The translations under genes and the position numbers were made by a program. Below, in pieces: positions 1-5,095 of a DNA stretch of 5,095 bases; positions within the stretch are counted from its first letter, which is position 1, and each line of letters starts with the position of its first letter. The stretch lies in assembly GCA_016765265.1 (NCBI GenBank), contig JAESQG010000168.1, positions 1 through 5,095 of the forward strand, given 5' to 3'. The notes under the pieces were generated by a model that searched no databases, was not told where the DNA came from, and saw only the letters and a program-made list of their open reading frames with translations. This stretch comes from Pseudomonadales bacterium. Its GTDB lineage: Bacteria > Pseudomonadota > Gammaproteobacteria > Pseudomonadales > DC-out160.

Positions 1-321
1 GGCGTGACTTCACAAGGTAGCATTTTTGTAAATGGTATTGAATATGATACCAGCACCGCCACGATTACAATCAATGGACAGCCCGGCACTGAGGCGGATC
101 TACTGGTTGGGATGTATGTCGATGTCATTGGTACCGATGATGGCGTCATAGGGATCGCCACTTCCGTTACCTATAATAGCGATATGAACGGAGCCGTGAC
201 TGCAGTCTTTAATCCAGTAGACGGCACTCTAGAAATCATGGGCAAACTGTCACTATTTTACCCGAGACAGCCTTCGAGAGTAAGGTTCCCGGCATTAACC
301 TTCCAGAAGACATTCTTTTAG
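1..321 (+). CDS. DUF5666 protein, upstream segment before the frameshift
   Basis: This is the upstream segment of the broken gene. It holds one full DUF5666 module (about residues 1-62, with 'VNGIEYDTSTATITINGQP' and 'LLVGMYVDVIGT') and the first strand of a second ('NGAVTAVFNPVDGTLEIMG'). After Gly at 241-243 the translation becomes unlike the family (KLSLFYPRQPSRVRFPAL...) until the stop at 319-321, which marks those last 26 codons as out-of-frame reading. A GTG at 4-6 is the first possible start codon, but family resemblance already begins before it and no ribosome binding site can be seen, so it is probably internal. Confidence 0.55.
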   Translation, partial: GVTSQGSIFVNGIEYDTSTATITINGQPGTEADLLVGMYVDVIGTDDGVIGIATSVTYNSDMNGAVTAVFNPVDGTLEIMGKLSLFYPRQPSRVRFPALTFQKTFF

Positions 322-386
322 GTTCCGTTTGTGAAATTTCGGGTTATACCGTAGGTGACGGCACTATTATCGCTACTCGAATAGAA

Positions 387-1154
387 GTGCAATATGGCAA
401 TTTGTTTGACTATTTAGCAGACCATACCTTTGAAGAATTGTTAGCTGGATTCGGCATGCAAATTGAAGGTACTGTTTCAGCGCTGGATACCGGTGCCAAG
501 CAGTTTAATATTGGTTTAGTTCCCGTGAGCTACACCGATGCTATTTTCGATGGAATGGTCGAAGGCGATTTAGCAAATGATCTGGTGGTTAAAGTTGACT
601 CCCAGCTCGACTTTGACGGGTCTGGAACGTTAACTGCCACCAAAATTGCATTAGGAAGTGGCGATGGTTCTTTCGGCTTCGATCTCAGTTTCGATTACAG
701 CAATTTCAACTACTCTTTGGACGGTGTCGTCACTGTCGATGCTGACGGTAGTAGCATCGTAATCAATGGCCAGTTAATCACTATTAATGCCTCAACTACT
801 TTTAACAATGTTGATCTAGCGAGCTTAGTTGAAGGTACTTCCGTAAATTGTGTCGGCTATGTGAATGACTTAGGTGATTTTATCGCGGAGTCTATAACAG
901 TTGAGTATTCGGCTGATTCAACTCTAACGGGAGCCATCGAGTCGATTACTGTTGACGGTACCAATGCTGGCAGCATTACCATTGCCGGTGTGACTTACAA
1001 GATTACTACGAAGACTGTTATGGATGATGATTCAGCGACTCCGCTAGAGCATTTCAATGTCACCTTCCTTAGTACTGCAGATGTTGTGATAATCTCTTAC
1101 TATACAGATCCGACGACATTTGAGCTTGTTATCACTAAACTGGAACGTGATTAG
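387..1154 (+). CDS. DUF5666 protein, downstream segment after the frameshift
   Basis: This is the shifted-frame remainder of the same gene. The family-like reading goes back to 243, upstream of the GTG at 387, and no Shine-Dalgarno sequence precedes 387, so an independent start here is unlikely. It carries about three further modules, starting near 'GTVSALDTGAKQFNIGLVPV', 'LDGVVTVDADGSSIVINGQ' and 'LTGAIESITVDGTNAGSITI'. The third is degenerate: in place of 'GQ.VT' it has 'NIGLVPVSYTDAIFDG'. A spacer rich in Gly, Phe, Ser and Asp ('GSGDGSFGFDLSFDYSNFNYS') separates the third and fourth modules. The protein ends with 'VITKLERD' and TAG at 1152-1154. The length and lack of internal stops show that this part decayed little, or not at all, after the frameshift. 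Confidence 0.6.
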   Translation: MQYGNLFDYLADHTFEELLAGFGMQIEGTVSALDTGAKQFNIGLVPVSYTDAIFDGMVEGDLANDLVVKVDSQLDFDGSGTLTATKIALGSGDGSFGFDLSFDYSNFNYSLDGVVTVDADGSSIVINGQLITINASTTFNNVDLASLVEGTSVNCVGYVNDLGDFIAESITVEYSADSTLTGAIESITVDGTNAGSITIAGVTYKITTKTVMDDDSATPLEHFNVTFLSTADVVIISYYTDPTTFELVITKLERD

Positions 1155-1189
1155 CAGTAGGGCAATCGCGACACCAAAATACGTCGCAG

Positions 1190-1222
1190 AAAAACGCTAG
1201 GTATATTGCCTAGCGTTTTTTT
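1190..1222. terminator. Bidirectional intrinsic terminator between convergent genes
   Basis: A perfect 12-bp stem pairs 1190-1201 (AAAAACGCTAGG) with 1209-1220 (CCTAGCGTTTTT) around a 7-nt loop. It is followed by T residues at 1216-1222 on the plus strand. On the minus strand the complement of A1190-1194 gives a five-T tail. It lies 36 nt after the DUF5666 stop and 26 nt after the phhB stop, so it can serve both genes. Confidence 0.93.
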
Positions 1223-1245
1223 ATTTTGAATACCCAAACACAGAT

Positions 1246-1596
1246 TTAAGCTTCACTTAAGTCGTACACCTTATCCGTTTTTGCCGCCATTACAAAATCA
1301 TTACGGTGCAACCCTTTAATAACATGGCTCCACCACGTTACTGTCACTTTCCCCCACTCGGTCAATAGCGCCGGATGGTGATCTTGCTCTTCCGCTGTAT
1401 GACCCACTTTAACGGTGAAATTCAACGCAGAGTTATAATTAGAGAAACTAAATACTCGTTCCAACTGCATGACACCCCCACGAACCTCTACGCTCCAATC
1501 AGGTATCTCGCCCAATAGCGCTTTAATCTCAGGTTCACTAAGCTTAGGGGAATCCCCTCGACATACTTCACACTGGTTATCACTTAAAGCCTTCAT
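1246..1596 (-). CDS. phhB: Pterin-4a-carbinolamine dehydratase
   Basis: The protein (116 aa) belongs to the PCD/DCoH family. It dehydrates 4a-hydroxytetrahydrobiopterin to quinonoid dihydropterin (EC 4.2.1.96), recycling the cofactor of aromatic amino acid hydroxylases in the cytoplasm. The signature is seen at residues 69-101: 'EEQDHHP', then 'WGKVTVTWWSH' and 'GLHRNDF'. The family's catalytic histidines correspond to His73, His74 and His91, with Asp100 in the 'RND' motif. The N-terminal 'CEVCRGD' and 'EIPDW' are as I recall from Pseudomonas-type PhhB. The length is normal and complete. The start at 1594-1596 is supported by AAGGA at 1605-1609 with 8-nt spacing. In Pseudomonas this gene sits beside phhA (phenylalanine hydroxylase), but no phhA is present here; the upstream neighbour is an amidohydrolase behind a terminator. 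Either phhA is elsewhere or the enzyme serves another pterin-dependent reaction. No clear promoter hexamers are visible upstream. Confidence 0.95.
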   Translation of the reverse strand: MKALSDNQCEVCRGDSPKLSEPEIKALLGEIPDWSVEVRGGVMQLERVFSFSNYNSALNFTVKVGHTAEEQDHHPALLTEWGKVTVTWWSHVIKGLHRNDFVMAAKTDKVYDLSEA

Positions 1597-1632
1597 GATG
1601 GTATTCCTTATTAACTAGTCCTTTTAAATTCG

Positions 1633-1671
1633 AAAAAAAATCCCGCAACGTATCAACACTGCAGGATTTTT
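1633..1671 (-). terminator. Intrinsic terminator after the D-aminoacylase-like gene
   Basis: Read on the minus strand, AAAAATCC-T-GCA (1671 to 1660) pairs with TGC-G-GGATTTTT (1647 to 1636) around a 12-nt loop, with one internal mismatch. It ends in eight T residues (complement of A1633-1640). It begins 42 nt after the stop codon at 1714-1716. It lies directly upstream of phhB, leaving about 36 nt before that gene's start codon. Confidence 0.85.
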
Positions 1672-1713
1672 AACTATTTAATTACTAATACTCAAGCGCT
1701 AATCTACTTTTAA

Positions 1714-3399
1714 TTAAGCAGCCGCACCATTTCTTAGCAATTTTCCGGGTAACACATCTGTGGCTGGATCCACTTGATCAACGTCATTCTCTCGTAACAC
1801 CTGACCATTTACGATAACAACTTCGATACCGGACGCCTTGGAAATGAGACGATCAGCACCAGCAGGCAAGTCGTATACTCGTTCGAGTTCTCCGGCTCCT
1901 ACTGTATCTGCATCGAAGACCACCACATCGGCCGCTAATCCTACTTTTAAACGACCGCGATCAGTAATGTTAAACACATCTGCCGAACGGGATGTAAGTA
2001 AATAAATAGCATACTCCAGATCAAACGAACCTCGCTCTCGCACCCAATGCCCCAGCATATGGGTTGAGAAACATGCGTCGCAAAGTTGACTGGCATGAGC
2101 TCCGCCATCGGAAAGCCCGACGACTACGTTGGGATCTTTGAGTAACACTTCAACCACTTCCTCATCGTGGTTAGCTACGGGCATGCGAACCCGCATCTCC
2201 AGATTACTTTCTAGCGCCAGATTCAATACCAAATCCACGGGCTCTTCACCACGTTCAGCCGCTACTTCAAATACCAGCCGCTCATTCAGAGAAGGATCAG
2301 AGGGGCAATCAGAGATGACTGTTTTAGGCCATCCTGCTAGCATCCCCCGTTCCATGCCTCTCTTTAGGGCCATTTTAAAGTTATCCCGGAACTCGGGTTG
2401 TCCGTAAATCTCTCTTTTACCCTCTAGATCTGCAGCCGAAATGGGTTTGAATACTTTCATGCTTTCAAAAATAAACGGTGCCTTGAAATTCATTTCAAAA
2501 TTCAATGCCCGCGGACTAACCTGAGGAAAGACCTTAGCACCTGAAGCCACCAATTCGGCAGCCTTTTTCAGATGAACATTGTGATCACCCATACCCTGCA
2601 GCAGTGCAGTCCAAGTCACATTACAATCCGCCGCTATCGACATTTCTGCAAACTGATCTTGCAACACGTCGCCACCAATAGTGGACTGAATGATGCCTGT
2701 TTTCTCTTCGCCTAGCACTTTGGCAATTTCAAGAATTTCGGTTTTGTATTCCGCCAAACGACTGGGGACTGGTTTTCCACCCGCCCCAATATGAGTTGCC
2801 GCTTTGGAAGAAGCAAAGCCCATGGCACCCGCCCGCAAACCTTCACGGACGATTTCCCGCATTTGCTTGACCTCTTCAGGCGTCGCTGTTCGCTCTGTGG
2901 AGTCATCACCCATAACATAAAGGCGTATTGGAGTATGCCCCATTAACACCCCTACATTTATTCCCATGCCACCTTTTTCTATGGCATCAAGATATTCTGG
3001 GAACGACTCAAACGGCCAATCTTCTCCAAGACCTTCTCTAAGAGCATTGGCGTCCATGCCCTCGACATTTTCAAGGGTTCTGACAATAGTATCACGATGA
3101 GTAGGTCGAACTGGGGCAATACCAAACCCGCAGTTACCAATCACCACGGTGGTGACGCCATGCCAAGGGGATATAGTCATCATTTTATCCCAAATAATTT
3201 GGGCATCGTAATGCGTATGACAATCCACAAAACCTGGCGAAACAATTTTCCCGGTCGCATCAATGACTTTTTCCGCGTCACCGGGTGCAGATCCTAGGGC
3301 CACAATTTTGCCGTCCTTAATACCCACGTCACCTTTGTAACGCGGAGTTTTATCTCCATCGATGATTGTACCACCGGTAATTTTTATGTCGTAATTCAA
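1714..3399 (-). CDS. D-aminoacylase-like amidohydrolase (amidohydrolase family 3)
   Basis: A 561-aa, complete, probably cytoplasmic metal-dependent amidohydrolase of the N-acyl-D-amino-acid deacylase group. The N-terminal beta domain 'YDIKITGGTIIDG' (residues 3-15) leads to 'SPGFVDCHTHYDAQ' (54-67) with metal ligands His61 and His63. Then come 'GNCGFGIAP' (88-96) with Cys90, the bridging-ligand position, 'MGHTPIR' (153-159), and 'GLSDGGAHASQ' (428-438) with catalytic-type Asp431. The C-terminal beta domain ('GRLKVGLAADVVVFD', 'VIVNGQV') closes the protein. The classical D-aminoacylase zinc ligands in 'THMR' and 'QISH' are not seen: by eye those positions hold Thr240 ('IIQSTIGG') and Ala265 ('VTWTALLQ'). 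D-aminoacylase activity therefore cannot be assumed, and the substrate is unknown. It starts at TTG (see the ribosome binding site entry), follows the terminator of the upstream amidohydrolase gene and ends in its own terminator. Annotations such as N-acyl-D-aspartate/glutamate deacylase would be over-specific. Confidence 0.9.
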   Translation of the reverse strand: MNYDIKITGGTIIDGDKTPRYKGDVGIKDGKIVALGSAPGDAEKVIDATGKIVSPGFVDCHTHYDAQIIWDKMMTISPWHGVTTVVIGNCGFGIAPVRPTHRDTIVRTLENVEGMDANALREGLGEDWPFESFPEYLDAIEKGGMGINVGVLMGHTPIRLYVMGDDSTERTATPEEVKQMREIVREGLRAGAMGFASSKAATHIGAGGKPVPSRLAEYKTEILEIAKVLGEEKTGIIQSTIGGDVLQDQFAEMSIAADCNVTWTALLQGMGDHNVHLKKAAELVASGAKVFPQVSPRALNFEMNFKAPFIFESMKVFKPISAADLEGKREIYGQPEFRDNFKMALKRGMERGMLAGWPKTVISDCPSDPSLNERLVFEVAAERGEEPVDLVLNLALESNLEMRVRMPVANHDEEVVEVLLKDPNVVVGLSDGGAHASQLCDACFSTHMLGHWVRERGSFDLEYAIYLLTSRSADVFNITDRGRLKVGLAADVVVFDADTVGAGELERVYDLPAGADRLISKASGIEVVIVNGQVLRENDVDQVDPATDVLPGKLLRNGAAA

Positions 3400-3415
3400 G
3401 GCGAATATCTCCTCT
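3397..3415 (-). promoter_or_regulatory. Shine-Dalgarno sequence that fixes a TTG start
   Basis: On the minus strand AGAGGAGA (3415 to 3408) is followed by 8 nt (TATTCGCC) and TTG at 3399-3397. The next codons read Asn-Tyr-Asp-Ile-Lys-Ile, the usual beginning for this family, and no in-frame ATG or GTG lies nearby. The TTG start is therefore well supported. Because TTG starts are usually less efficient, the strong Shine-Dalgarno may compensate. Confidence 0.85.
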
Positions 3416-3454
3416 GTGTTCTAACTATAAAAATAACTACATAAATTAATTATG

Positions 3455-3485
3455 AAAAAGCCTCGACATCAAGATGCGAGGCTTT
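3455..3485 (-). terminator. Intrinsic terminator after the amidohydrolase-2 gene
   Basis: Read on the minus strand, AAAGCCTCG (3485 to 3477) pairs perfectly with CGAGGCTTT (3465 to 3457) around an 11-nt loop, in which CA/TG may pair further. It continues into a short T tract of five (complement of A3455-3459). The hairpin starts 6 nt after the stop codon of the gene ending at 3492. The short T tract suggests that termination may be incomplete. Confidence 0.83.
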
Positions 3486-3491
3486 CAGTTT

Positions 3492-4625
3492 TTATGCCGG
3501 AATATTCTCTATCGGCAAATCATAACACTCAATAATGTTCTCTCTCATGATCCAGCGCTGTTCTTCGGAAGTTAAATCAGCAGCATGTTCCAGCAACATT
3601 TCCTGAGACCACGGCCAAGTAGCATCACTGTGAGGAAAGTCGTTAGCCCAAACTAGACGCTTAGGATTCATCAAATGAGCCACTTTAAAAGCAACCCAGT
3701 CATCTTGAAAGGTCAACCATACGTTCTCATTTAAATAGTCACTGGGCTTCTTTCCTAGGTCCTTACCGCCACCCATCCAAATGCCATGTCGGTCGTAGGC
3801 ATGGTCCATACGATAAGAATAATGTGGAAACCAACCCGCATCTGCTTCTGCCACAATAAATTTAAGTTTTGGATGGCGTTCAAAAACACCACCTAAAACA
3901 AACACACCCATAACGTCCTGTACACTACGGATAATACCCAAAAATCCATTCGTTTTATTACCCCGCACTTTTCCACCACCACTACGGGATGTCAAAATAT
4001 GAAAGGACAGCGGCATATTGAGCTCGATGGAACATTCCCACAACGGGTCATACATCGGATGGTCATAATCTTCGTGCTGAGGGTCGCCTGGCATCATCAT
4101 GCCAACAAAACCTTTTTTATGGCAAGTCTCAAAATCCTTAATCATCTGCTCTACAGAATCACCAGAAGTTTGGCCAAGCCCGAATAATCGACCTTTCGGT
4201 GCATCAGCAACAAAGCCCTCTAACCATTCGTTATAGGCGTGCATACAGGCCGTTTTGTATTCGAAATCCTTATGGTTACAAAGTACCATGCCCACAGAGG
4301 GGTATAGAATTTCGGCAACCACTCCATCCCTGTCCTGGTCGGCTACACGCACTTTACCGTTATGGCCGCTTTCATGTAGCTGATCGAAGGTACAACCTTT
4401 ACTTCTGCTACCTAGCTCCTCAGCCGTTAGACCAGCAGCTGCCACCAACCCTAAAGGAATAGTTGATTTCATACCGGGGATAACATAAATATCATTGCCC
4501 GCGTCATCGCGCTGAATAGTCGGCGCGCGGTCACGAAATTTGGGGTCAATATATTTTGTATAACAATCTGCAGGTTCGACAATATGCGAGTCTGCAGAAA
4601 TAAGTCCAAAACCCAAACTGCTCAT
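3492..4625 (-). CDS. Amidohydrolase-2 family (ACMSD/decarboxylase-like) metal-dependent hydrolase
   Basis: A 377-aa TIM-barrel enzyme of the family that includes aminocarboxymuconate semialdehyde decarboxylase, gamma-resorcylate decarboxylase and LigW. Barrel landmarks, numbered from this start: 'ISADSHIVEP' (residues 9-18) with Asp12 and His14 in place of the classical HxH, 'DRDGVVAEILYPS' (98-110), 'MPLSFHIL' with His209, 'FIVAEADAGWFPH' with Glu260 and His268, and 'WANDFPHSDATWP' (326-338) with metal-ligand Asp329. The Asp-x-His opening followed by 'EP' is, as I recall, common in one large uncharacterised branch of this family, so the reaction (decarboxylation, hydrolysis or hydration) and substrate cannot be named. 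No signal peptide is seen, so it is probably cytoplasmic. The gene downstream encodes another amidohydrolase-superfamily enzyme, which suggests a shared degradative role. An upstream in-frame ATG at 4638-4640 would add five residues but has no Shine-Dalgarno. Confidence 0.9.
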   Translation of the reverse strand: MSSLGFGLISADSHIVEPADCYTKYIDPKFRDRAPTIQRDDAGNDIYVIPGMKSTIPLGLVAAAGLTAEELGSRSKGCTFDQLHESGHNGKVRVADQDRDGVVAEILYPSVGMVLCNHKDFEYKTACMHAYNEWLEGFVADAPKGRLFGLGQTSGDSVEQMIKDFETCHKKGFVGMMMPGDPQHEDYDHPMYDPLWECSIELNMPLSFHILTSRSGGGKVRGNKTNGFLGIIRSVQDVMGVFVLGGVFERHPKLKFIVAEADAGWFPHYSYRMDHAYDRHGIWMGGGKDLGKKPSDYLNENVWLTFQDDWVAFKVAHLMNPKRLVWANDFPHSDATWPWSQEMLLEHAADLTSEEQRWIMRENIIECYDLPIENIPA

Positions 4626-4638
4626 ACCTAAATACTCC
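4623..4638 (-). promoter_or_regulatory. Ribosome binding site favouring the second ATG of the amidohydrolase-2 gene
   Basis: On the minus strand GGAG (4638 to 4635) is followed by 9 nt (TATTTAGGT) and ATG at 4625-4623. The upstream in-frame ATG (4640-4638) is preceded by ACCGCAAAA with no purine-rich site, and its own codons contain the GGAG. The second ATG is therefore the better start. Confidence 0.65.
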
Positions 4639-4648
4639 ATTTTTGCGG

Positions 4649-4957
4649 TTAGTCGATAATAATTTTTGGTGCGTCATCTGCAAGTGCAAGGCTAAATTGC
4701 GCCAGACCAATCAATTCCAAATAATACCTCTGTGTGACTAAACCGAAGTCGTTCCCATAGGGTATGTAGTCAATAATCAGTTTCAAATTCAATGATTTGA
4801 TAAAGAAAAGAGTGGCATCGCAAATCGTCGTCAGGCTATCTACAGCAATGTGTCCCTTGTAGTCTTGCCTTGTTATCTTGCATTTAATTTTGTCACCAAC
4901 GCTGCCAAGATTATGGCAAAGCACAGGTTCGATGTCGATCACTAGTTTAGCGACCAT
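4649..4957 (-). CDS. Possible small protein of unknown function upstream of the amidohydrolase-2 gene
   Basis: I do not recognise this 102-aa product. It begins 'MVAKLVIDIEPVLCHNLG' and ends 'ALADDAPKIIID'. The alternation of hydrophobic and polar residues ('KLVIDIEPV', 'LNLKLIIDYIPY', 'YYLELIGLAQFSLAL') would suit a small beta-rich soluble fold. It has three cysteines (Cys14, Cys26, Cys46) without a spaced metal motif. There is no signal peptide or convincing membrane helix. The stop at 4649-4651 lies 23 nt from the chosen start of the amidohydrolase gene, which fits an operon. Against it: the ATG at 4955-4957 has no good Shine-Dalgarno (only GGG four bases away), and two AGG codons occur. 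The frame can be extended to a TTG at 5017, giving 122 aa, but that also lacks a binding site and adds residues that look non-coding. It could be a real hypothetical gene, a decayed one, or chance. Confidence 0.4.
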   Translation of the reverse strand: MVAKLVIDIEPVLCHNLGSVGDKIKCKITRQDYKGHIAVDSLTTICDATLFFIKSLNLKLIIDYIPYGNDFGLVTQRYYLELIGLAQFSLALADDAPKIIID

Positions 4958-4988
4958 GAACCCAAAATACAGGAGAATTCTTATTGAT

Positions 4989-5001
4989 CTATAATTTATA
5001 G
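4989..5001. repeat. 13-bp perfect inverted repeat (CTATAA-T-TTATAG)
   Basis: CTATAA at 4989-4994 and TTATAG at 4996-5001 are perfect inverted copies around a single T. The site is AT-rich and would overlap the best -10-like sequence on the minus strand, so it could be an operator. It could also be chance in AT-rich DNA. Confidence 0.35.
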
Positions 5002-5048
5002 GACCTTGTTCGCGCAAGGAGTGGGCATCAGCTAACTTTTTCCCTTTT

Positions 5049-5079
5049 CTAGCATAGTCCTAGCATAGTCCTAGCATAG
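5049..5079. repeat. 11-bp tandem direct repeat, 2.8 copies
   Basis: CTAGCATAGTC occurs exactly at 5049-5059 and 5060-5070, and CTAGCATAG follows at 5071-5079. Every copy is identical. Within each unit CTA and TAG form a small inverted repeat around GCA. The 11-bp period is close to one turn of B-DNA, so equivalent bases face the same side of the helix. It lies upstream of the minus-strand genes and near the window edge, so what lies beyond is not known. Confidence 0.9.
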
Positions 5080-5095
5080 AATGGCCGTCCTATCG

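Larger units (their letters stand above)
1..1154 (+). pseudogene. DUF5666 repeat protein gene, 5' truncated by the window edge and frameshifted near 243
   Basis: The reading frame is open from base 1 (Gly-Val-Thr-Ser-Gln-Gly-Ser-Ile-Phe-Val-Asn-Gly) and matches the start of a DUF5666 module, so the true start lies to the left. Modules of roughly 60 residues follow, each with a 'G.V..' strand, a 'GQ.(I/V)T' strand and a 'L..G..V.V.G' strand. I count about five, the last two being the clearest. Frame 1 reads 'LEIMGKLSLFYP' and stops at 319-321. Frame 3 from 243 reads 'QTVTILPETAFESKVPGINLPEDILLGSV', which is the expected continuation of 'LEIMG'. One extra C after 243 would join the two into a single protein of about 384 residues ending at 1154. 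Acidic, Gly/Thr/Asp-rich, cysteine-poor modules suggest an exported or surface protein, but the signal peptide region is outside the window. Function of the family is unknown. A sequencing or assembly error remains possible instead of a true pseudogene. Confidence 0.8.
4958..5095. other. Right-end intergenic region with no recognised gene
   Basis: This AT-rich stretch is presumed to hold the promoter region for the minus-strand genes. A weak sigma70-like pair can be drawn on the minus strand, TTGCGC (5017-5012) and TATAGA with an 18-nt spacer, but each hexamer matches only 3-4 consensus bases. A short palindrome and an 11-bp tandem repeat lie within it and are listed separately. No RNA gene or protein homology is seen. 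If the small protein at 4649-4957 is not real, this gene-free stretch reaches back to about 4626. Confidence 0.4.

Noticed and set aside
238..250. Programmed -1 ribosomal frameshift joining the two DUF5666 segments
   Set aside because: The bases around the junction (ATG GGC AAA CTG) do not form an X-XXY-YYZ slippery heptamer, and slipping from GGC back one base gives poor codon-anticodon pairing. A missing C explains it more simply.
2129..2407. Plus-strand open frame inside the D-aminoacylase-like gene
   Set aside because: It is antisense to a clearly conserved coding region, is Ser/Arg-rich with no family resemblance, and has no ribosome binding context that I can see.
2712..2918. Minus-strand alternative-frame open frame within the D-aminoacylase-like gene
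   Set aside because: It overlaps the conserved frame completely and shows low-quality composition, as expected for an out-of-frame shadow.
3097..3297. Plus-strand open frame opposite the metal-binding region of the D-aminoacylase-like gene
   Set aside because: It is antisense to conserved motifs with no recognisable domain.
3999..4462. Two plus-strand open frames opposite the amidohydrolase-2 gene
   Set aside because: Both are antisense to a well-supported gene and have no family features or start signals.
5049..5079. CRISPR array or attachment site
   Set aside because: The repeats are 11 bp and directly abutting with no spacers, and no cas, integrase or tRNA gene is in the window.
1..5095. 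A new defence, toxin-antitoxin or mobile system
   Set aside because: All recognised genes are metabolic or surface-protein families. No nuclease, helicase, transposase, reverse transcriptase, toxin or inverted-repeat boundary was found on either strand.

Overview
The window looks like a piece of a Gammaproteobacterium chromosome, probably a marine or aquatic oligotroph. This rests on moderate base composition, a pterin dehydratase whose sequence resembles the Pseudomonas-type PhhB proteins, and a pairing of two catabolic-type amidohydrolases that I associate with such bacteria. The lineage is an inference from recalled family resemblance, not a search result. There are no rRNA or tRNA genes, transposases, integrases or CRISPR arrays.

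Layout. (1) Positions 1-1154, plus strand: the 3' part of a gene for a secreted-type protein made of repeated DUF5666 beta modules. It enters from the left edge and is broken by what looks like a single missing C near 243. (2) Positions 1190-1222: a strong hairpin terminator between the convergent genes. (3) Positions 1246-1596, minus: pterin-4a-carbinolamine dehydratase (phhB). (4) Positions 1714-3399, minus: a D-aminoacylase-like amidohydrolase that starts at TTG behind a strong Shine-Dalgarno sequence. By eye it lacks two of the zinc-binding histidines of classical D-aminoacylases. (5) Positions 3492-4625, minus: an amidohydrolase of the ACMSD/decarboxylase-like family (amidohydrolase-2). 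(6) Positions 4649-4957, minus: a possible small unknown protein ending just upstream of it. (7) The right end: a short palindrome, then an 11-bp tandem repeat at 5049-5079.

The minus-strand genes are co-directional, yet each of the three recognised ones is followed by its own hairpin with a T tract (at 3455-3485, 1633-1671 and 1190-1222). The gaps between a terminator and the next gene are only about 40-55 nt. The genes are therefore either separately transcribed from very compact promoters or joined by partial read-through. The two amidohydrolases plausibly serve a shared degradative route for an unknown amide or carboxylate substrate. PhhB normally regenerates the pterin cofactor of phenylalanine hydroxylase, and no hydroxylase gene lies in the window.

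No convincing new multi-gene system is visible. The points most worth checking are the frameshift, the altered metal site, the terminator-punctuated gene string and the helical-period repeat.
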